The position numbers and the translations under genes are program-made. 59,482 nucleotides of DNA from an uncultured Lachnospiraceae bacterium. Its GTDB lineage: Bacteria; Bacillota; Clostridia; Lachnospirales; Lachnospiraceae. The notes under the pieces are model-generated. The model saw nothing but the letters and a program-made list of their open reading frames with translations. It had not been told where the DNA came from and did no database searches. The stretch's first letter is position 1, and each line of letters begins with the position of its first letter. The DNA is taken from positions 1 to 59,482 of the forward strand of contig CAJUFL010000022.1 in assembly GCA_910585605.1 (NCBI GenBank), in the 5' to 3' direction. This document shows positions 43,816 to 52,942 of the stretch, piece after piece.

Positions 43816-44547
43816 ATGCATTTTCATATATTAACATTATTTCCCGAAATGGTAATGGAAGGGCTTGATACCTCCATTACCGGGCGTGCCATGAAGAATG
43901 GTCATATTACGGTTAATGCAGTGAATATTCGTGATTTTGCGGAAAATAAGCATGGTCATGTGGATGATTATCCTTATGGAGGCGGTGCCGGTATGGTGAT
44001 GCAGCCGGGACCTGTATACAGGGCGTATGAGTATGTGAGAAACGCAGTAAATGAGCGTCAGATGCAGGGAGCAAATTGTTTGGAAGGTTCAGGAGAGATT
44101 AAAAGACCGAGGGTGATATACATGACACCACAGGGAAAGGTCTTTAATCAGACACTGGCCAAAGAGTTTGCAGAGGAAGAAGACCTTATTTTTCTTTGCG
44201 GACATTATGAAGGGATTGATGAGCGGGTATTGGAAATGATCGTGACGGATCATCTGTCTATTGGAGATTATGTATTGACAGGTGGGGAACTGCCCGCTAT
44301 GGTAGTAATTGATGCAGTATCCCGTCTGGTTCCCGGTGTGCTGAATAATGATATCAGTGCAGAATTTGAAACCTTTCATAATAACTTGTTAGAATATCCA
44401 CAGTATACCAGACCGGAAGAGTTTATGGGAAAAAAAGTTCCGGATGTATTACTCAGTGGACATCATAAGAATATTGAGACATGGAGAATGGAACAGTCGG
44501 TAAAAAGAACAAAGGAACGAAGACCGGACCTACTGGAAAACGGATGA
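43816..44547 (+). CDS. trmD: tRNA (guanine-37-N1)-methyltransferase
   Basis: SPOUT methyltransferase of 243 aa forming m1G37. YPYGGGAGMV, FLCGHYEGIDERV and the knot SIGDYVLTGGELP are conserved. Normally followed directly by rplS; here an unrecognised gene intervenes. Confidence 0.97.
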   Translation: MHFHILTLFPEMVMEGLDTSITGRAMKNGHITVNAVNIRDFAENKHGHVDDYPYGGGAGMVMQPGPVYRAYEYVRNAVNERQMQGANCLEGSGEIKRPRVIYMTPQGKVFNQTLAKEFAEEEDLIFLCGHYEGIDERVLEMIVTDHLSIGDYVLTGGELPAMVVIDAVSRLVPGVLNNDISAEFETFHNNLLEYPQYTRPEEFMGKKVPDVLLSGHHKNIETWRMEQSVKRTKERRPDLLENG

Positions 44548-44584
44548 TTTTATGCTTTTTATCGGAGAGGGGGATGGTTATAGT

Positions 44585-45619
44585 ATGGAAGTTGGAGGAT
44601 ATGGCTACATAAAACCGGAATTGGTTAAAATTGCGGAAGAAATTTATGCATATCGGGGAAAAATAAAGGAATTGGAGATTGAACTCAGTGAAGAAGAGTT
44701 TCATTACGGATACATTTCAGTAAGGCAGGATTTAGTTCTGCATGAAGTATTTTTTCGTTTGCTGTTTATTATTCCAATCACATTGCTTTTGCCGGTGACA
44801 TTAAGTGATACCTTGTGGTTTTTTACTGGGGCTTTTCTGGCATATTGTGATATCAGACTGATTATAAGGGAAGTTAAAATGCTGTATCTGCTTATTATCA
44901 GTGTGAATATATCTTTTGTGTCGGAATTTGTAAAAAAACATGATCTGAATTCTTTTCAAAATGATAGAGATAAAACATCAGAGCGAATCAAATGGATACA
45001 GATGCAGATAGAGGATCTGGAACATAAAATATCACATTTGGTAAAAAAGCGCAGGGAAATACTGGAAGAGAACAGAAAACAGGAGGAACAACAAAAAAAA
45101 GAACGTGCTTCCGAAAAGGGAGCAGATAAATTTAAATTAAAGGAAGCAGGTGTTGGTATAGATGATGCCCGACGCCTTTATGAATACTATTTGGAAGAGG
45201 AGCGGTATGTGAATGACCGTTTGATAAAGCTGGATGGAAAAATGCAGCATTACGACAGAGAACTTGTGGAAATAGAAGAAGAATTCCAAAAGGTTAAAAA
45301 GAATATTATACTCTTTTTTATCGTTTTTTTAATCGTTATTTTTGTACAGAGTTTCTTTACGAATATTTTGTATATCATTACTGCCATTCTTGGATCTTTG
45401 GGGATGATCATCTGCATTATTTATCTGGAACGTGTGTGTAAAGCCCCTGTTTTGAAATATCTGGTAGAGCATGATAGCAAATTGACAAAAGAGTATGCAT
45501 TTTTGAATAATGTGATTCCGGTTAAAAATAAACGCAGGGAATTACAGGAAGAAATAGAGTATTACAGAAAAGAACTGCTGGATATCAAAAAGAAAAAAGC
45601 AGAAATAGATATTTCTTAA
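44585..45619 (+). CDS. Unrecognised coiled-coil membrane protein
   Basis: Protein of about 344 aa that I do not recognise. A short soluble start is followed by two or three membrane helices (about residues 62-110), a long charged helical segment (about 125-245) with coiled-coil character and a KQEEQQKKERASEKG stretch, two more membrane helices (about 252-292: IILFFIVFLIVIFVQSFF and ILYIITAILGSLGMIICIIYL), and a final coiled coil. ATG 44585 with GAGGGGGATGG upstream is preferred to ATG 44552. It lies between trmD and rplS and probably shares their transcript. No enzyme motif is visible; a membrane-tethered scaffold is conjecture. Confidence 0.7.
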   Translation: MEVGGYGYIKPELVKIAEEIYAYRGKIKELEIELSEEEFHYGYISVRQDLVLHEVFFRLLFIIPITLLLPVTLSDTLWFFTGAFLAYCDIRLIIREVKMLYLLIISVNISFVSEFVKKHDLNSFQNDRDKTSERIKWIQMQIEDLEHKISHLVKKRREILEENRKQEEQQKKERASEKGADKFKLKEAGVGIDDARRLYEYYLEEERYVNDRLIKLDGKMQHYDRELVEIEEEFQKVKKNIILFFIVFLIVIFVQSFFTNILYIITAILGSLGMIICIIYLERVCKAPVLKYLVEHDSKLTKEYAFLNNVIPVKNKRRELQEEIEYYRKELLDIKKKKAEIDIS

Positions 45620-45821
45620 AGTATACTGTTGTTTTTCAAAATATTACTTGCATTTCTAAACCATTTGTGTTAAATTAAATGAGTTGTGATTTCTTCACAT
45701 TATGGAGAAATCTGTATAAATTTGATGGTCCTCTGCAAGTTGAAGGACAGACATTATAGAGTTTGACAGCATTTCGTAAAATTATCTTGCAAGAACGTCT
45801 TATATTTTAAGGAGGTTCATA
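45620..45821 (+). promoter_or_regulatory. rplS leader region
   Basis: About 200 nt without a gene before rplS. GTCCT/AGGAC can form a small stem near 45729-45749, and a TTGACA-like hexamer occurs near 45762 without a good -10 at 16-18 bp. Firmicutes can carry an L19 leader here, but I cannot match its structure. Confidence 0.35.
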
Positions 45822-46169
45822 ATGAACGAGATTATTAAGAACATTGAGGCTGCCCAGTTAAAAGCAGAAGTTGCAGACTTCAGGGTAGGTGATACTGTTA
45901 AGGTATCTGCCAAGGTAAAAGAGGGTAACAGAGAAAGAATTCAGGTGTTTGAAGGTACTGTTATTAAGCGTCAGGGAGGAAGCAACAGAGAAACCTTTAC
46001 TGTCCGCAAGAATTCAAACGGTGTAGGAGTAGAAAAGACTTGGCCATTACATTCTCCAATTGTAGAAAAGATTGAAGTTGTAAGACATGGTAAAGTTAGA
46101 CGTGCTAAATTATACTACTTACGTGACAGAGTAGGTAAGGCAGCAAGAGTAAAAGAATTAGTAAAATAA
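45822..46169 (+). CDS. rplS: 50S ribosomal protein L19
   Basis: Protein of 115 aa: FRVGDTVKVSAKVKEGNRERIQ-type core (split: VGDTVKVSAKVKEG, RIQVFEGTVI) and ending VGKAARVKELVK. AAGGAGG precedes it. Confidence 0.98.
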   Translation: MNEIIKNIEAAQLKAEVADFRVGDTVKVSAKVKEGNRERIQVFEGTVIKRQGGSNRETFTVRKNSNGVGVEKTWPLHSPIVEKIEVVRHGKVRRAKLYYLRDRVGKAARVKELVK

Positions 46170-46182
46170 TCTTTGAATAAGG

Positions 46183-46222
46183 AGGGCTGGAGTAATGTTT
46201 ATCTTTACTCTAGCCTTTCGTT
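46183..46222 (+). terminator. Terminator after rplS
   Basis: GGCTGGAGTAA pairs with TTTACTCTAGCC (G-T pair inside) and is followed by TTTCGTTCT. Confidence 0.75.
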
Positions 46223-46324
46223 CTATTATGTAGTAAAATGAATTGTGTAAATATGAATTATTCTGAAAATTTGTATAAACCTATTTTATAGTGGAAGAAC
46301 TGTGGTAAGATAAAAGGAGAGTTT

Positions 46325-46909
46325 ATGAGACGTCGAAGAAGATATCGCAGCAGTTATGACAGAGATGAATTTGATGTAAAAGATTTTGTGACAGAAGTGG
46401 GGCACTGGGCTATCTCTATTTTAGTTGTTGTGATTTTGGCATATAGTATTGTTACGTTTGGTGTGCAGTCTGTTACAATGATCGGGCAGAGCATGGACCC
46501 TGCGCTTACCAATCAGGATGTGGTTTTGATCAATAAAAGAGCCTATACATTCCATAATCCCGAAAGATATGATATCGTTGCTTTCAAACTAAAAGAAGAT
46601 ATGGAAAATTATTTTAATATCAAACGGATTATCGGCTTACCGGGAGAAAAAATCCAGATAAAGAACGGGCGGATTTTTATAGACGGAAATGTGCGCACGG
46701 ATCTTCCTTTTGAGGATCTGGTGATGACAGAGGGGCTTGCATTGGCTGAGATTACGCTTGGAGAAGATGAATATTTTCTAATGGGAGATAACTGTAACAA
46801 TAGTGAAGATTCCAGATATGTGAATATTGGTAATATATCTGAAAAAGAAATCAGTGGAAAAGTATTTTTCAGGATTGCACCGAGAAGTAGTTTTGGATTG
46901 ATAAAATAG
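46325..46909 (+). CDS. lepB: Type I signal peptidase (first copy)
   Basis: Membrane serine protease of 194 aa removing signal peptides. One N-terminal membrane helix, the catalytic Ser in GQSMDP, the Lys in NIKRIIGLPGE and the box MGDNCNNSEDSR are present. A second copy lies at 47802, beyond rbgA. Confidence 0.95.
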   Translation: MRRRRRYRSSYDRDEFDVKDFVTEVGHWAISILVVVILAYSIVTFGVQSVTMIGQSMDPALTNQDVVLINKRAYTFHNPERYDIVAFKLKEDMENYFNIKRIIGLPGEKIQIKNGRIFIDGNVRTDLPFEDLVMTEGLALAEITLGEDEYFLMGDNCNNSEDSRYVNIGNISEKEISGKVFFRIAPRSSFGLIK

Positions 46910-46942
46910 TATTATTACTTTCTGATAAAAAGGAGCCGATGT

Positions 46943-47785
46943 ATGAATATTCAATGGTATCCTGGTCATATGACAAAGGCAAAACGTATGATGCAGGAGA
47001 ATATAAAATTAATTGATATTGTGATAGAACTGTTAGATGCCAGAGTGCCATTTAGCAGCAGGAATCCGGATATTGATTCTCTGGCGAATAATAAATTCCG
47101 CCTGATATTGCTTAACAAATGTGATCTGGCAGACAATAGGGTGAATGAGAAATGGGAGAATTATTTTAAAGAGAGAGGAATTATGGTTGTAACCATTAAT
47201 GCCAGAGATGGTCAGGGTATGAAGGTTATCACAGCTAAGATTCAGGAGGCATGCAAAGAGAAGATTGAACGGGACCGCAGACGGGGTATCATAAACCGTC
47301 CGATCCGTGCCATGATAGTAGGAATTCCCAACGTAGGCAAGTCTACGTTTATTAATACGTATGCGAAAAAGGCATGTACCAGGGTGGGAAATAAGCCCGG
47401 TGTTACAAAGGGAAAGCAGTGGATCCGAATTAATAAAAATGTGGAATTACTGGACACTCCGGGAATTTTATGGCCCAAGTTTGAGGATGAGACAGTAGGG
47501 GAGCATCTGGCATTTATCGGTTCGATCAACGACGAAATCCTGCAAAAAGTGGAACTGGCCTGTAATCTGATTACTTTTTTGAAGAAGGATTACCCTGGTA
47601 CATTGGCAGCAAGATATCAGGTAGAGGAAGGGCAGGACGCAGCAGGGATTTTAGAGATGATCGCAGAGAAAAGGGGCTGTCTTATGAAGGGGAACGAATA
47701 TAATCAGGAGAAGGCAGCAGGAATTTTATTAGAAGAATTCAGAAATGGCAGACTTGGAAGAATTTCCATAGAACAGCCGCTATAA
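46943..47785 (+). CDS. rbgA: Ribosome biogenesis GTPase A (YlqF)
   Basis: Circularly permuted GTPase of 280 aa for 50S assembly. The order is G4 (NKCDL), then G1 (GIPNVGKST), then G3 (DTPGILWPK), confirming permutation. Start WYPGHMTKAKRMM. It sits between two signal peptidase genes. Confidence 0.96.
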   Translation: MNIQWYPGHMTKAKRMMQENIKLIDIVIELLDARVPFSSRNPDIDSLANNKFRLILLNKCDLADNRVNEKWENYFKERGIMVVTINARDGQGMKVITAKIQEACKEKIERDRRRGIINRPIRAMIVGIPNVGKSTFINTYAKKACTRVGNKPGVTKGKQWIRINKNVELLDTPGILWPKFEDETVGEHLAFIGSINDEILQKVELACNLITFLKKDYPGTLAARYQVEEGQDAAGILEMIAEKRGCLMKGNEYNQEKAAGILLEEFRNGRLGRISIEQPL

Positions 47786-47801
47786 AGGAGAGACAGGAAG
47801 C

Positions 47802-48386
47802 ATGGCAAAGAAAAACAAAGAAAATAATGTACAGAAGGAAGAGGTTAGTATCGTAAGAGAATTGATTGGAATGTGTCTTTATATTGCATTTGTATTTCTG
47901 GTAGTATGGTTTATTATCACATTTGTAGGGCAACGTACGGAGGTAAGTGGAGATTCTATGTATAGTACGCTGGAAGATGGGGATAATCTTTGGATTAACA
48001 AATTGTCATATCATTTTGAGGATCCCAAACGGTTTGATATCGTTGTTTTTCCCTATGAGGAAGGTGAGGATAATTCCGTATACTATATTAAGAGGATTAT
48101 CGGGCTTCCGGGAGAGCGGCTGCGGATTGAAAAGGATGGTACGATTTATATTAATAATGAGCCGTTGGAAGAAAATTATGGTTATGAGACAATTTCATCG
48201 AATATGATTGGGCGTGCCAAGAATAATATTATTCTTGGTGAAGATGAATATTTTGTAATGGGAGATAACAGGAATGACAGTAAAGATTCCCGTTTTGAAG
48301 AAGTTGGCAATATTCACAAGGATAAGCTGGAGGGAAAGGCAGTATTCAGAATCTGGCCTCTTTCAAAGTTTGGGAAAGTTGAGTAG
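47802..48386 (+). CDS. lepB: Type I signal peptidase (second copy)
   Basis: Protein of 194 aa paralogous to the gene at 46325. Catalytic Ser in GDSMYST, Lys in YIKRIIGLPGE, and MGDNRNDSKDSR are present, with one N-terminal membrane helix. AAAGGAG precedes it, 16 nt after rbgA. Confidence 0.95.
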   Translation: MAKKNKENNVQKEEVSIVRELIGMCLYIAFVFLVVWFIITFVGQRTEVSGDSMYSTLEDGDNLWINKLSYHFEDPKRFDIVVFPYEEGEDNSVYYIKRIIGLPGERLRIEKDGTIYINNEPLEENYGYETISSNMIGRAKNNIILGEDEYFVMGDNRNDSKDSRFEEVGNIHKDKLEGKAVFRIWPLSKFGKVE

Positions 48387-48455
48387 ACGGTAAAGCTGTA
48401 TTTTGAACCTGTATTTTTTCGAAATCCGGTATAATTAAATAACAGGATAAATAGG

Positions 48456-48511
48456 GGCTGCCATACTAGAACTTTAAGAAGGATAATTTTTTAGTACGGC
48501 AGCCTTTTTTT
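48456..48511 (+). terminator. Terminator after the second lepB
   Basis: GGCTGCC and GGCAGCC, with inner TACTA/TAGTA, enclose a loop of about 25 nt, followed by seven T. Confidence 0.85.
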
Positions 48512-48557
48512 ACAAAAATAGATAAAATAGATAAGAATCAGGTACGGGAGGATAAGA

Positions 48558-49313
48558 ATGGGAATTCAGGAAATAAAAACAATATTAAAAAATGCATCTA
48601 TTGAAGAGCTTAGAATATTAATACCACAATTTGAAGCAGATGAACGTACAGGTGTTTTAAAACTTTTAGAAAGTGCCAGAAAACGGGTGGAAGCTTTTGA
48701 GGCAGAAGTATTGCGGACAAACGCAATGAAAGAGTATGAACGAAAATATGAAAAATGCCGATATATATGTGGAATAGATGAAGTGGGAAGAGGACCACTG
48801 GCAGGACCTGTGGTAGCGGCGGCAGTGGTACTTCCGAAAGACACGGATATTTACTATTTGAATGATTCCAAACAGCTTTCCGAAAAGAAAAGGGAACAGC
48901 TCTACGAAGAAATTATGGAAAAGGCAGTTGCAGTAGGGATTGGATTTGCGGATGAACAATGCATTGATGAAATCAATATATTGCAGGCAGATTATGTGGC
49001 AATGAGGAAAGCGGTCAGTGAACTTACTGTGACACCGGATATTTTACTGAATGATGCAGTGATCATACCGGAAGTAGATATTATGCAGGAGTCCATTATA
49101 AAGGGAGATACAAAAAGTGTTTCCATTGCAGCTGCAAGTATCGTGGCAAAAGTGACAAGAGATCGTTTTATGGTGGAAATGGATAAAAAATATCCGGGAT
49201 ATGATTTTGCCGGTAACAAAGGATATGGAAGTGCAAGACATATTCAGGCGTTAAAAGAAATTGGTCCCTGTGACATTCACAGGAGGACTTTTATCAGGAA
49301 ATTTATCTCTTAA
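48558..49313 (+). CDS. rnhB: Ribonuclease HII
   Basis: Enzyme of 251 aa cutting RNA in RNA-DNA hybrids. An N-terminal helical extension (about 70 residues, typical of Firmicute RnhB) precedes GIDEVGRGPLAGPVV with the DEDD acidic residues, and LNDSKQLSEKKRE follows. Confidence 0.96.
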   Translation: MGIQEIKTILKNASIEELRILIPQFEADERTGVLKLLESARKRVEAFEAEVLRTNAMKEYERKYEKCRYICGIDEVGRGPLAGPVVAAAVVLPKDTDIYYLNDSKQLSEKKREQLYEEIMEKAVAVGIGFADEQCIDEINILQADYVAMRKAVSELTVTPDILLNDAVIIPEVDIMQESIIKGDTKSVSIAAASIVAKVTRDRFMVEMDKKYPGYDFAGNKGYGSARHIQALKEIGPCDIHRRTFIRKFIS

Positions 49314-49337
49314 TCGCGAAATTGAAAGGGGGATTAT

Positions 49338-51095
49338 ATGCAGATCGGGCATAGAATTTTAGGCAGTTATGATACACAGATACAGGAAAATGTTAAAACT
49401 GAGAATAGTCAGATGGCGGAACAGTCAAATCAGGCGAAATCCTCTGTAGATATATCAAGGTTAAAAGAAGGAGCTGTGTTTAAGGGAGAGGTTTTAAATA
49501 TTCTTGGAGAAAAAGTAACGATTGCATTGGAGAATAAAGCACAGCTGTTCGCCAGATTACAGCCGGGGGTAGAGCTGGGGGTGGGGGATCAGCTGCTCTT
49601 TTCTGTAAAAGAGAACAATGCCAGCCAGATTTTAATAAAACCGATGTTTGATTCCCTATATAGTGCACAGACACAGGTGTTGGAAAAGGCTCTTGATATG
49701 GCAGGATTATCTCCTACGGAAAAAAATTTTTCAGCTGCTAAGGAATTGATGGAGGCGGGACTACCGATTGATAAGGGAAATATGGTAAAATTATTATCTC
49801 AGAGTATGAAGTTTGAAGGAACCTCCATGCAGACGCTGGTTGCACTGAATAAAATGAATATTCCGGTTACGGAGGCAAATATCGCACAGTATGAGCGTTA
49901 CCAGAATTACAGTCATCAGCTTGCAGGGGATATCAGTCAGGCAGCTAATGCCATGGCGGCTTTTTCGGGTGCAGTTCCTGACGGGGCATCGGCAAATACA
50001 TTATTATCATTAGCAGATCAGGTACTGGATATCTTTATGCCGGAAACGTCAGAGGAAGATAATGCAGATGTGGCCGCCGGAACAGAGCAAGTGGCGGAAG
50101 ATGCGAAGGGAGAAGGAACTGCATCAGTAAATACAGCAGTGCAGGGTAAGGAAGGAGCCGTTACGGCACATGAGATAATCGCACAGCAAGAGAAAAGTGA
50201 ATCGGTAAAAGCGGATATTCCGGTAAATGAACTGCAAAAGGATATAGAAAAACAGGCAGAAACGGGAACTTCAATAGCACAAAAGACAGGCCTTACAAAG
50301 GGAGAGGTTTCCAATTTATACAATCTGCTGGCAAAAGCGGGGATTTCAGATGAACAGATTCAGATGACATTAAACAGGTCCAATTCTCAAGAAGAACTGC
50401 TTAAGAATATGATTCAGACATTAAGTGCAAGTGGGAGCAGTGAAACCGCTATCCGTAATATTTTGGATTCCAACGAATTTAAAAAATTATTTTCTGACGT
50501 CATCAAAAAGAACTGGTCGTTGAATCCCAAAGATATGAAAGATGCAAAAGAGATTGAGGATCTCTATAATAAAATTTTAAAGCAGGGCAAGGCCTTTGAA
50601 GATGCGGTTTCATCTAAGGGAGGAGATGCAAAGAATTTCAATCAGAATTTCCAGAATATGCGCCAGAATATGCAGTTTATGGAGCAGCTCAACAATCAGA
50701 TGATATATGCCCAGATGCCGTTAAAGTTATCTAACCAGAACGCAAATTCAGAGCTGTACGTTTATGCAGATAAGAGAAAATTAATGGAAAAGAAGGACGG
50801 AATCAGTGTAATGCTCCATTTGGATATGGATCATCTGGGAACGACCGATGTTAAAGTGACTCTGACCGGAACAAATGTAAATGCGAGATTTTATTTAAAT
50901 GACCAGCAAAGCGTGGATATTGTAACAGATAATATGGAGCAGCTGGCCAGGCAGCTTGCGGACAGGGGATTTTCCTTAACAAATGAAGTAGTAAAACGCC
51001 AGCCGCAGGATTCTATCAATAAGGTGGTTGACGAGATCATTGACGAGAATGCAGAACGGAGTATTAAGCGGTATACCTTTGATGCCAGAATGTGA
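49338..51095 (+). CDS. FliK-like (Flg_hook C-terminal) protein, YlqG-type
   Basis: Protein of 585 aa. Residues about 1-110 include a small beta domain (GAVFKGEVLNILGEKVTI); the middle is low-complexity and Ala/Glu-rich; residues about 490-560 match the flagellar hook-length-control C-terminal fold (HLDMDHLGTTDVKVTLTG, then ARFYLND). It follows rnhB and precedes a FlhB-like gene, the same order as ylqG-ylqH of B. subtilis. No flagellar gene is present in the window. Function is unknown; a ruler or secretion-linked role is inferred only from the domain. GGGGGATTAT precedes the start. Confidence 0.75.
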   Translation: MQIGHRILGSYDTQIQENVKTENSQMAEQSNQAKSSVDISRLKEGAVFKGEVLNILGEKVTIALENKAQLFARLQPGVELGVGDQLLFSVKENNASQILIKPMFDSLYSAQTQVLEKALDMAGLSPTEKNFSAAKELMEAGLPIDKGNMVKLLSQSMKFEGTSMQTLVALNKMNIPVTEANIAQYERYQNYSHQLAGDISQAANAMAAFSGAVPDGASANTLLSLADQVLDIFMPETSEEDNADVAAGTEQVAEDAKGEGTASVNTAVQGKEGAVTAHEIIAQQEKSESVKADIPVNELQKDIEKQAETGTSIAQKTGLTKGEVSNLYNLLAKAGISDEQIQMTLNRSNSQEELLKNMIQTLSASGSSETAIRNILDSNEFKKLFSDVIKKNWSLNPKDMKDAKEIEDLYNKILKQGKAFEDAVSSKGGDAKNFNQNFQNMRQNMQFMEQLNNQMIYAQMPLKLSNQNANSELYVYADKRKLMEKKDGISVMLHLDMDHLGTTDVKVTLTGTNVNARFYLNDQQSVDIVTDNMEQLARQLADRGFSLTNEVVKRQPQDSINKVVDEIIDENAERSIKRYTFDARM

Positions 51096-51322
51096 TTTTT
51101 CTGAATGCTGCTCATGATATGATGCCGGTGTAAGAAAGGCAGTTAAAAGGATAGTGTCAAGTGGATTACGAAAATCTACGAGACGGGAATTGCTCATATT
51201 AAAATCTGCTTACTCAAGGTACTACATGCATGAAAATTGTTTTGCAATCGGTTATAAAAAGCAGATAAGCAGGCAATCAATTTTGCAAAGCAAAATTGGT
51301 TACAATTCCAGGAGGGAAAAAC
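51096..51322. other. Intergenic region carrying repeat copy A
   Basis: Nearly all of this gap is the dispersed repeat at 51152-51304; the Shine-Dalgarno of the next gene (CCAGGAGGG) follows it immediately. Nothing else is visible. Confidence 0.7.
51152..51304 (+). repeat. Dispersed intergenic repeat, copy A
   Basis: This block begins TAGTGTCAAGTGGATTA and ends GCAAAATTGGTTACAA. Start, middle (AAAATCTGCTTACTCAAGGTA) and end recur in the same order in copy B (52964-53224), which carries extra inserts. A small palindrome (AATTTTGC, AAA, GCAAAATT) lies near the right end. Confidence 0.85.
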
Positions 51323-51616
51323 ATGGAATATGACAAGACGAAAAAGAAAAAAAAGGCGGTGGCTTTGACATATGACCCATTAAACCAGGCACCGCAGGTT
51401 GTAGCCTCCGGACAGGGAGCTGTTGCAGACAGGATTATTGAAAAGGCAAAGGAAGCAGATGTGGCAACCTATCAGGACGAAGGACTTACAGATACCCTGT
51501 TAAAATTAGAGATTGGTGATATGATACCGCCAGAATTATATGGGGTTGTTGCAGAGATTCTGGTCTATGTTGACAAAATGGATAAGATTAAGAGTAAAAT
51601 AACAGGACGTAAGTAA
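51323..51616 (+). CDS. FlhB C-terminal-domain-like protein, YlqH-type
   Basis: Protein of 97 aa resembling the cytoplasmic C-terminal domain of FlhB/EscU export proteins (VALTYDP, GQGAVADRIIEKAKE, PPELYGVVAEIL), without membrane helices. The self-cleavage motif NPTH is not present; the matching region reads YDPLNQAP. It pairs with the FliK-like gene upstream. ATG 51323 follows AGGAGGG; an earlier in-frame TTG lies inside repeat A. Confidence 0.85.
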   Translation: MEYDKTKKKKKAVALTYDPLNQAPQVVASGQGAVADRIIEKAKEADVATYQDEGLTDTLLKLEIGDMIPPELYGVVAEILVYVDKMDKIKSKITGRK

Positions 51617-51620
51617 AGTG

Positions 51621-51980
51621 ATGGAAAAAAAGAATAAGAGGAAGCTTGGTGCCAGAGTGGAGCAGCTGATAAAAGAGTATCTGCGTGCATATGGTTTTGA
51701 TATTTTGGAGATGAACTACCGGTGCGGACAGGGTGAGATTGACATTATTGCAAAAGAAAAGGAATATTATGTTTTTATTGAAGTAAAGTACCGTAGTACG
51801 CTGCAATATGGCACCCCTCAGGAAGCAGTTGGAATTGCAAAGCAGAAAAGAATCTGTGGTGCAGCAAAATATTATCTGTATACCCATGCTCTTGGGGAAT
51901 TTACTCCAGTGCGTTTTGATGTGGCGGCAGTTATGGGAAATAAGATAAGCTACATTAAAAATGCATTTGAACTGGTATAA
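51621..51980 (+). CDS. yraN: YraN family (UPF0102) putative nuclease
   Basis: Protein of 119 aa with an endonuclease-like fold: GARVEQLIKEYLRAYGF, then CGQGEIDIIAKEKEYYVFIEVK, which carries the E-D-ExK signature. It commonly follows rnhB. The substrate is not established. Confidence 0.9.
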   Translation: MEKKNKRKLGARVEQLIKEYLRAYGFDILEMNYRCGQGEIDIIAKEKEYYVFIEVKYRSTLQYGTPQEAVGIAKQKRICGAAKYYLYTHALGEFTPVRFDVAAVMGNKISYIKNAFELV

Positions 51981-52063
51981 ATGAGTACTTAAGGCTGAAG
52001 AGGATTTACCGGAAATATAATAGCTTTAATATTAATATAAGATCAAGAGAATTAGGAGCCATG

Positions 52064-52942
52064 ATGAAAGAGATAAATAAAAAGATTCAGTATATTCATA
52101 ATGAAAAGGTTTGCAGGTTGCAGGAGAAAAACGGTGTGGTTTATGTTGGTTTTCCCAAGCTTTTGGCTCATGAGAAGAATCTGGTTCACGGATTTTCTAC
52201 CCGGATAGGTGGTGTGTCAAAGGAACATCTGGCTTCCATGAATTTAAGCTTTACCAGAGGAGATAACAGGGAGAATGTATTGGAGAATCACAGACGATTT
52301 GCAAAAGCGTTGGAATATGATGAGACAAGGCTTGTATTTTCGGATCAGGTGCATCTGACCCGTTTTCATAAAGTCACCAAAAAAGACTGCGGAAAAGGAA
52401 TTATCAGGGAAAGTGATATCAAAGAAATAGACGGACTTGTGACAAATGAACCGGGAATCCCCATTATTACTTTTTATGCAGATTGTGTTCCGTTGTTTTT
52501 CTATGACCCTGTAAAAAAAGTAATTGCCATGGCACATTCCGGCTGGCGTGGAACTGTGGGGCGCATAGGGGCAAAAATGACAGCTTATATGGAAGAGGAA
52601 TATGGGAGTACAGCCCGGGATATTCTTTGTGCGGTGGGACCGTCCATCTGTCAGAAATGCTATGAAGTGAGTGAAGAGGTAGCGCTTCAGTTTCTTGATG
52701 TGTTTGGAACCGCTTATGGAGATGAGCTGCTTTATGAAAAAGAGGGCGGAAAATATCAGTTAAATCTTCATAAAGCATGTGAGATCACACTGTTAAATGC
52801 AGGTATTCAAAGGGAGCATGTAGACGTAACAGACTTGTGTACCTGCTGTAATCCGGATTTTTTCTTTTCGCACAGGGCAAGTCATGGAAAGAGAGGAAAT
52901 CTGGCAGGGGTCATGATGCTAAAAGAGCCAGGCGGTCTATAA
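52064..52942 (+). CDS. pgeF: Purine nucleoside phosphorylase / peptidoglycan-editing PgeF (YfiH)
   Basis: Multicopper-oxidase-fold protein of 292 aa. ADCVPLFF, AHSGWRGT, GPSICQKCYEV and TDLCTCCNPDFFFSHR carry the conserved Cys/His zinc site. YfiH proteins remove misplaced L-Ser from peptidoglycan precursors in some bacteria and act as adenosine phosphorylase/deaminase in others. ATG 52064 (or the adjacent 52061) follows AGGAG. Confidence 0.93.
   Translation: MKEINKKIQYIHNEKVCRLQEKNGVVYVGFPKLLAHEKNLVHGFSTRIGGVSKEHLASMNLSFTRGDNRENVLENHRRFAKALEYDETRLVFSDQVHLTRFHKVTKKDCGKGIIRESDIKEIDGLVTNEPGIPIITFYADCVPLFFYDPVKKVIAMAHSGWRGTVGRIGAKMTAYMEEEYGSTARDILCAVGPSICQKCYEVSEEVALQFLDVFGTAYGDELLYEKEGGKYQLNLHKACEITLLNAGIQREHVDVTDLCTCCNPDFFFSHRASHGKRGNLAGVMMLKEPGGL

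Noticed and set aside
45749..45790. TTGACA before rplS as a promoter
   Set aside because: No acceptable -10 hexamer lies 16-18 bp downstream.
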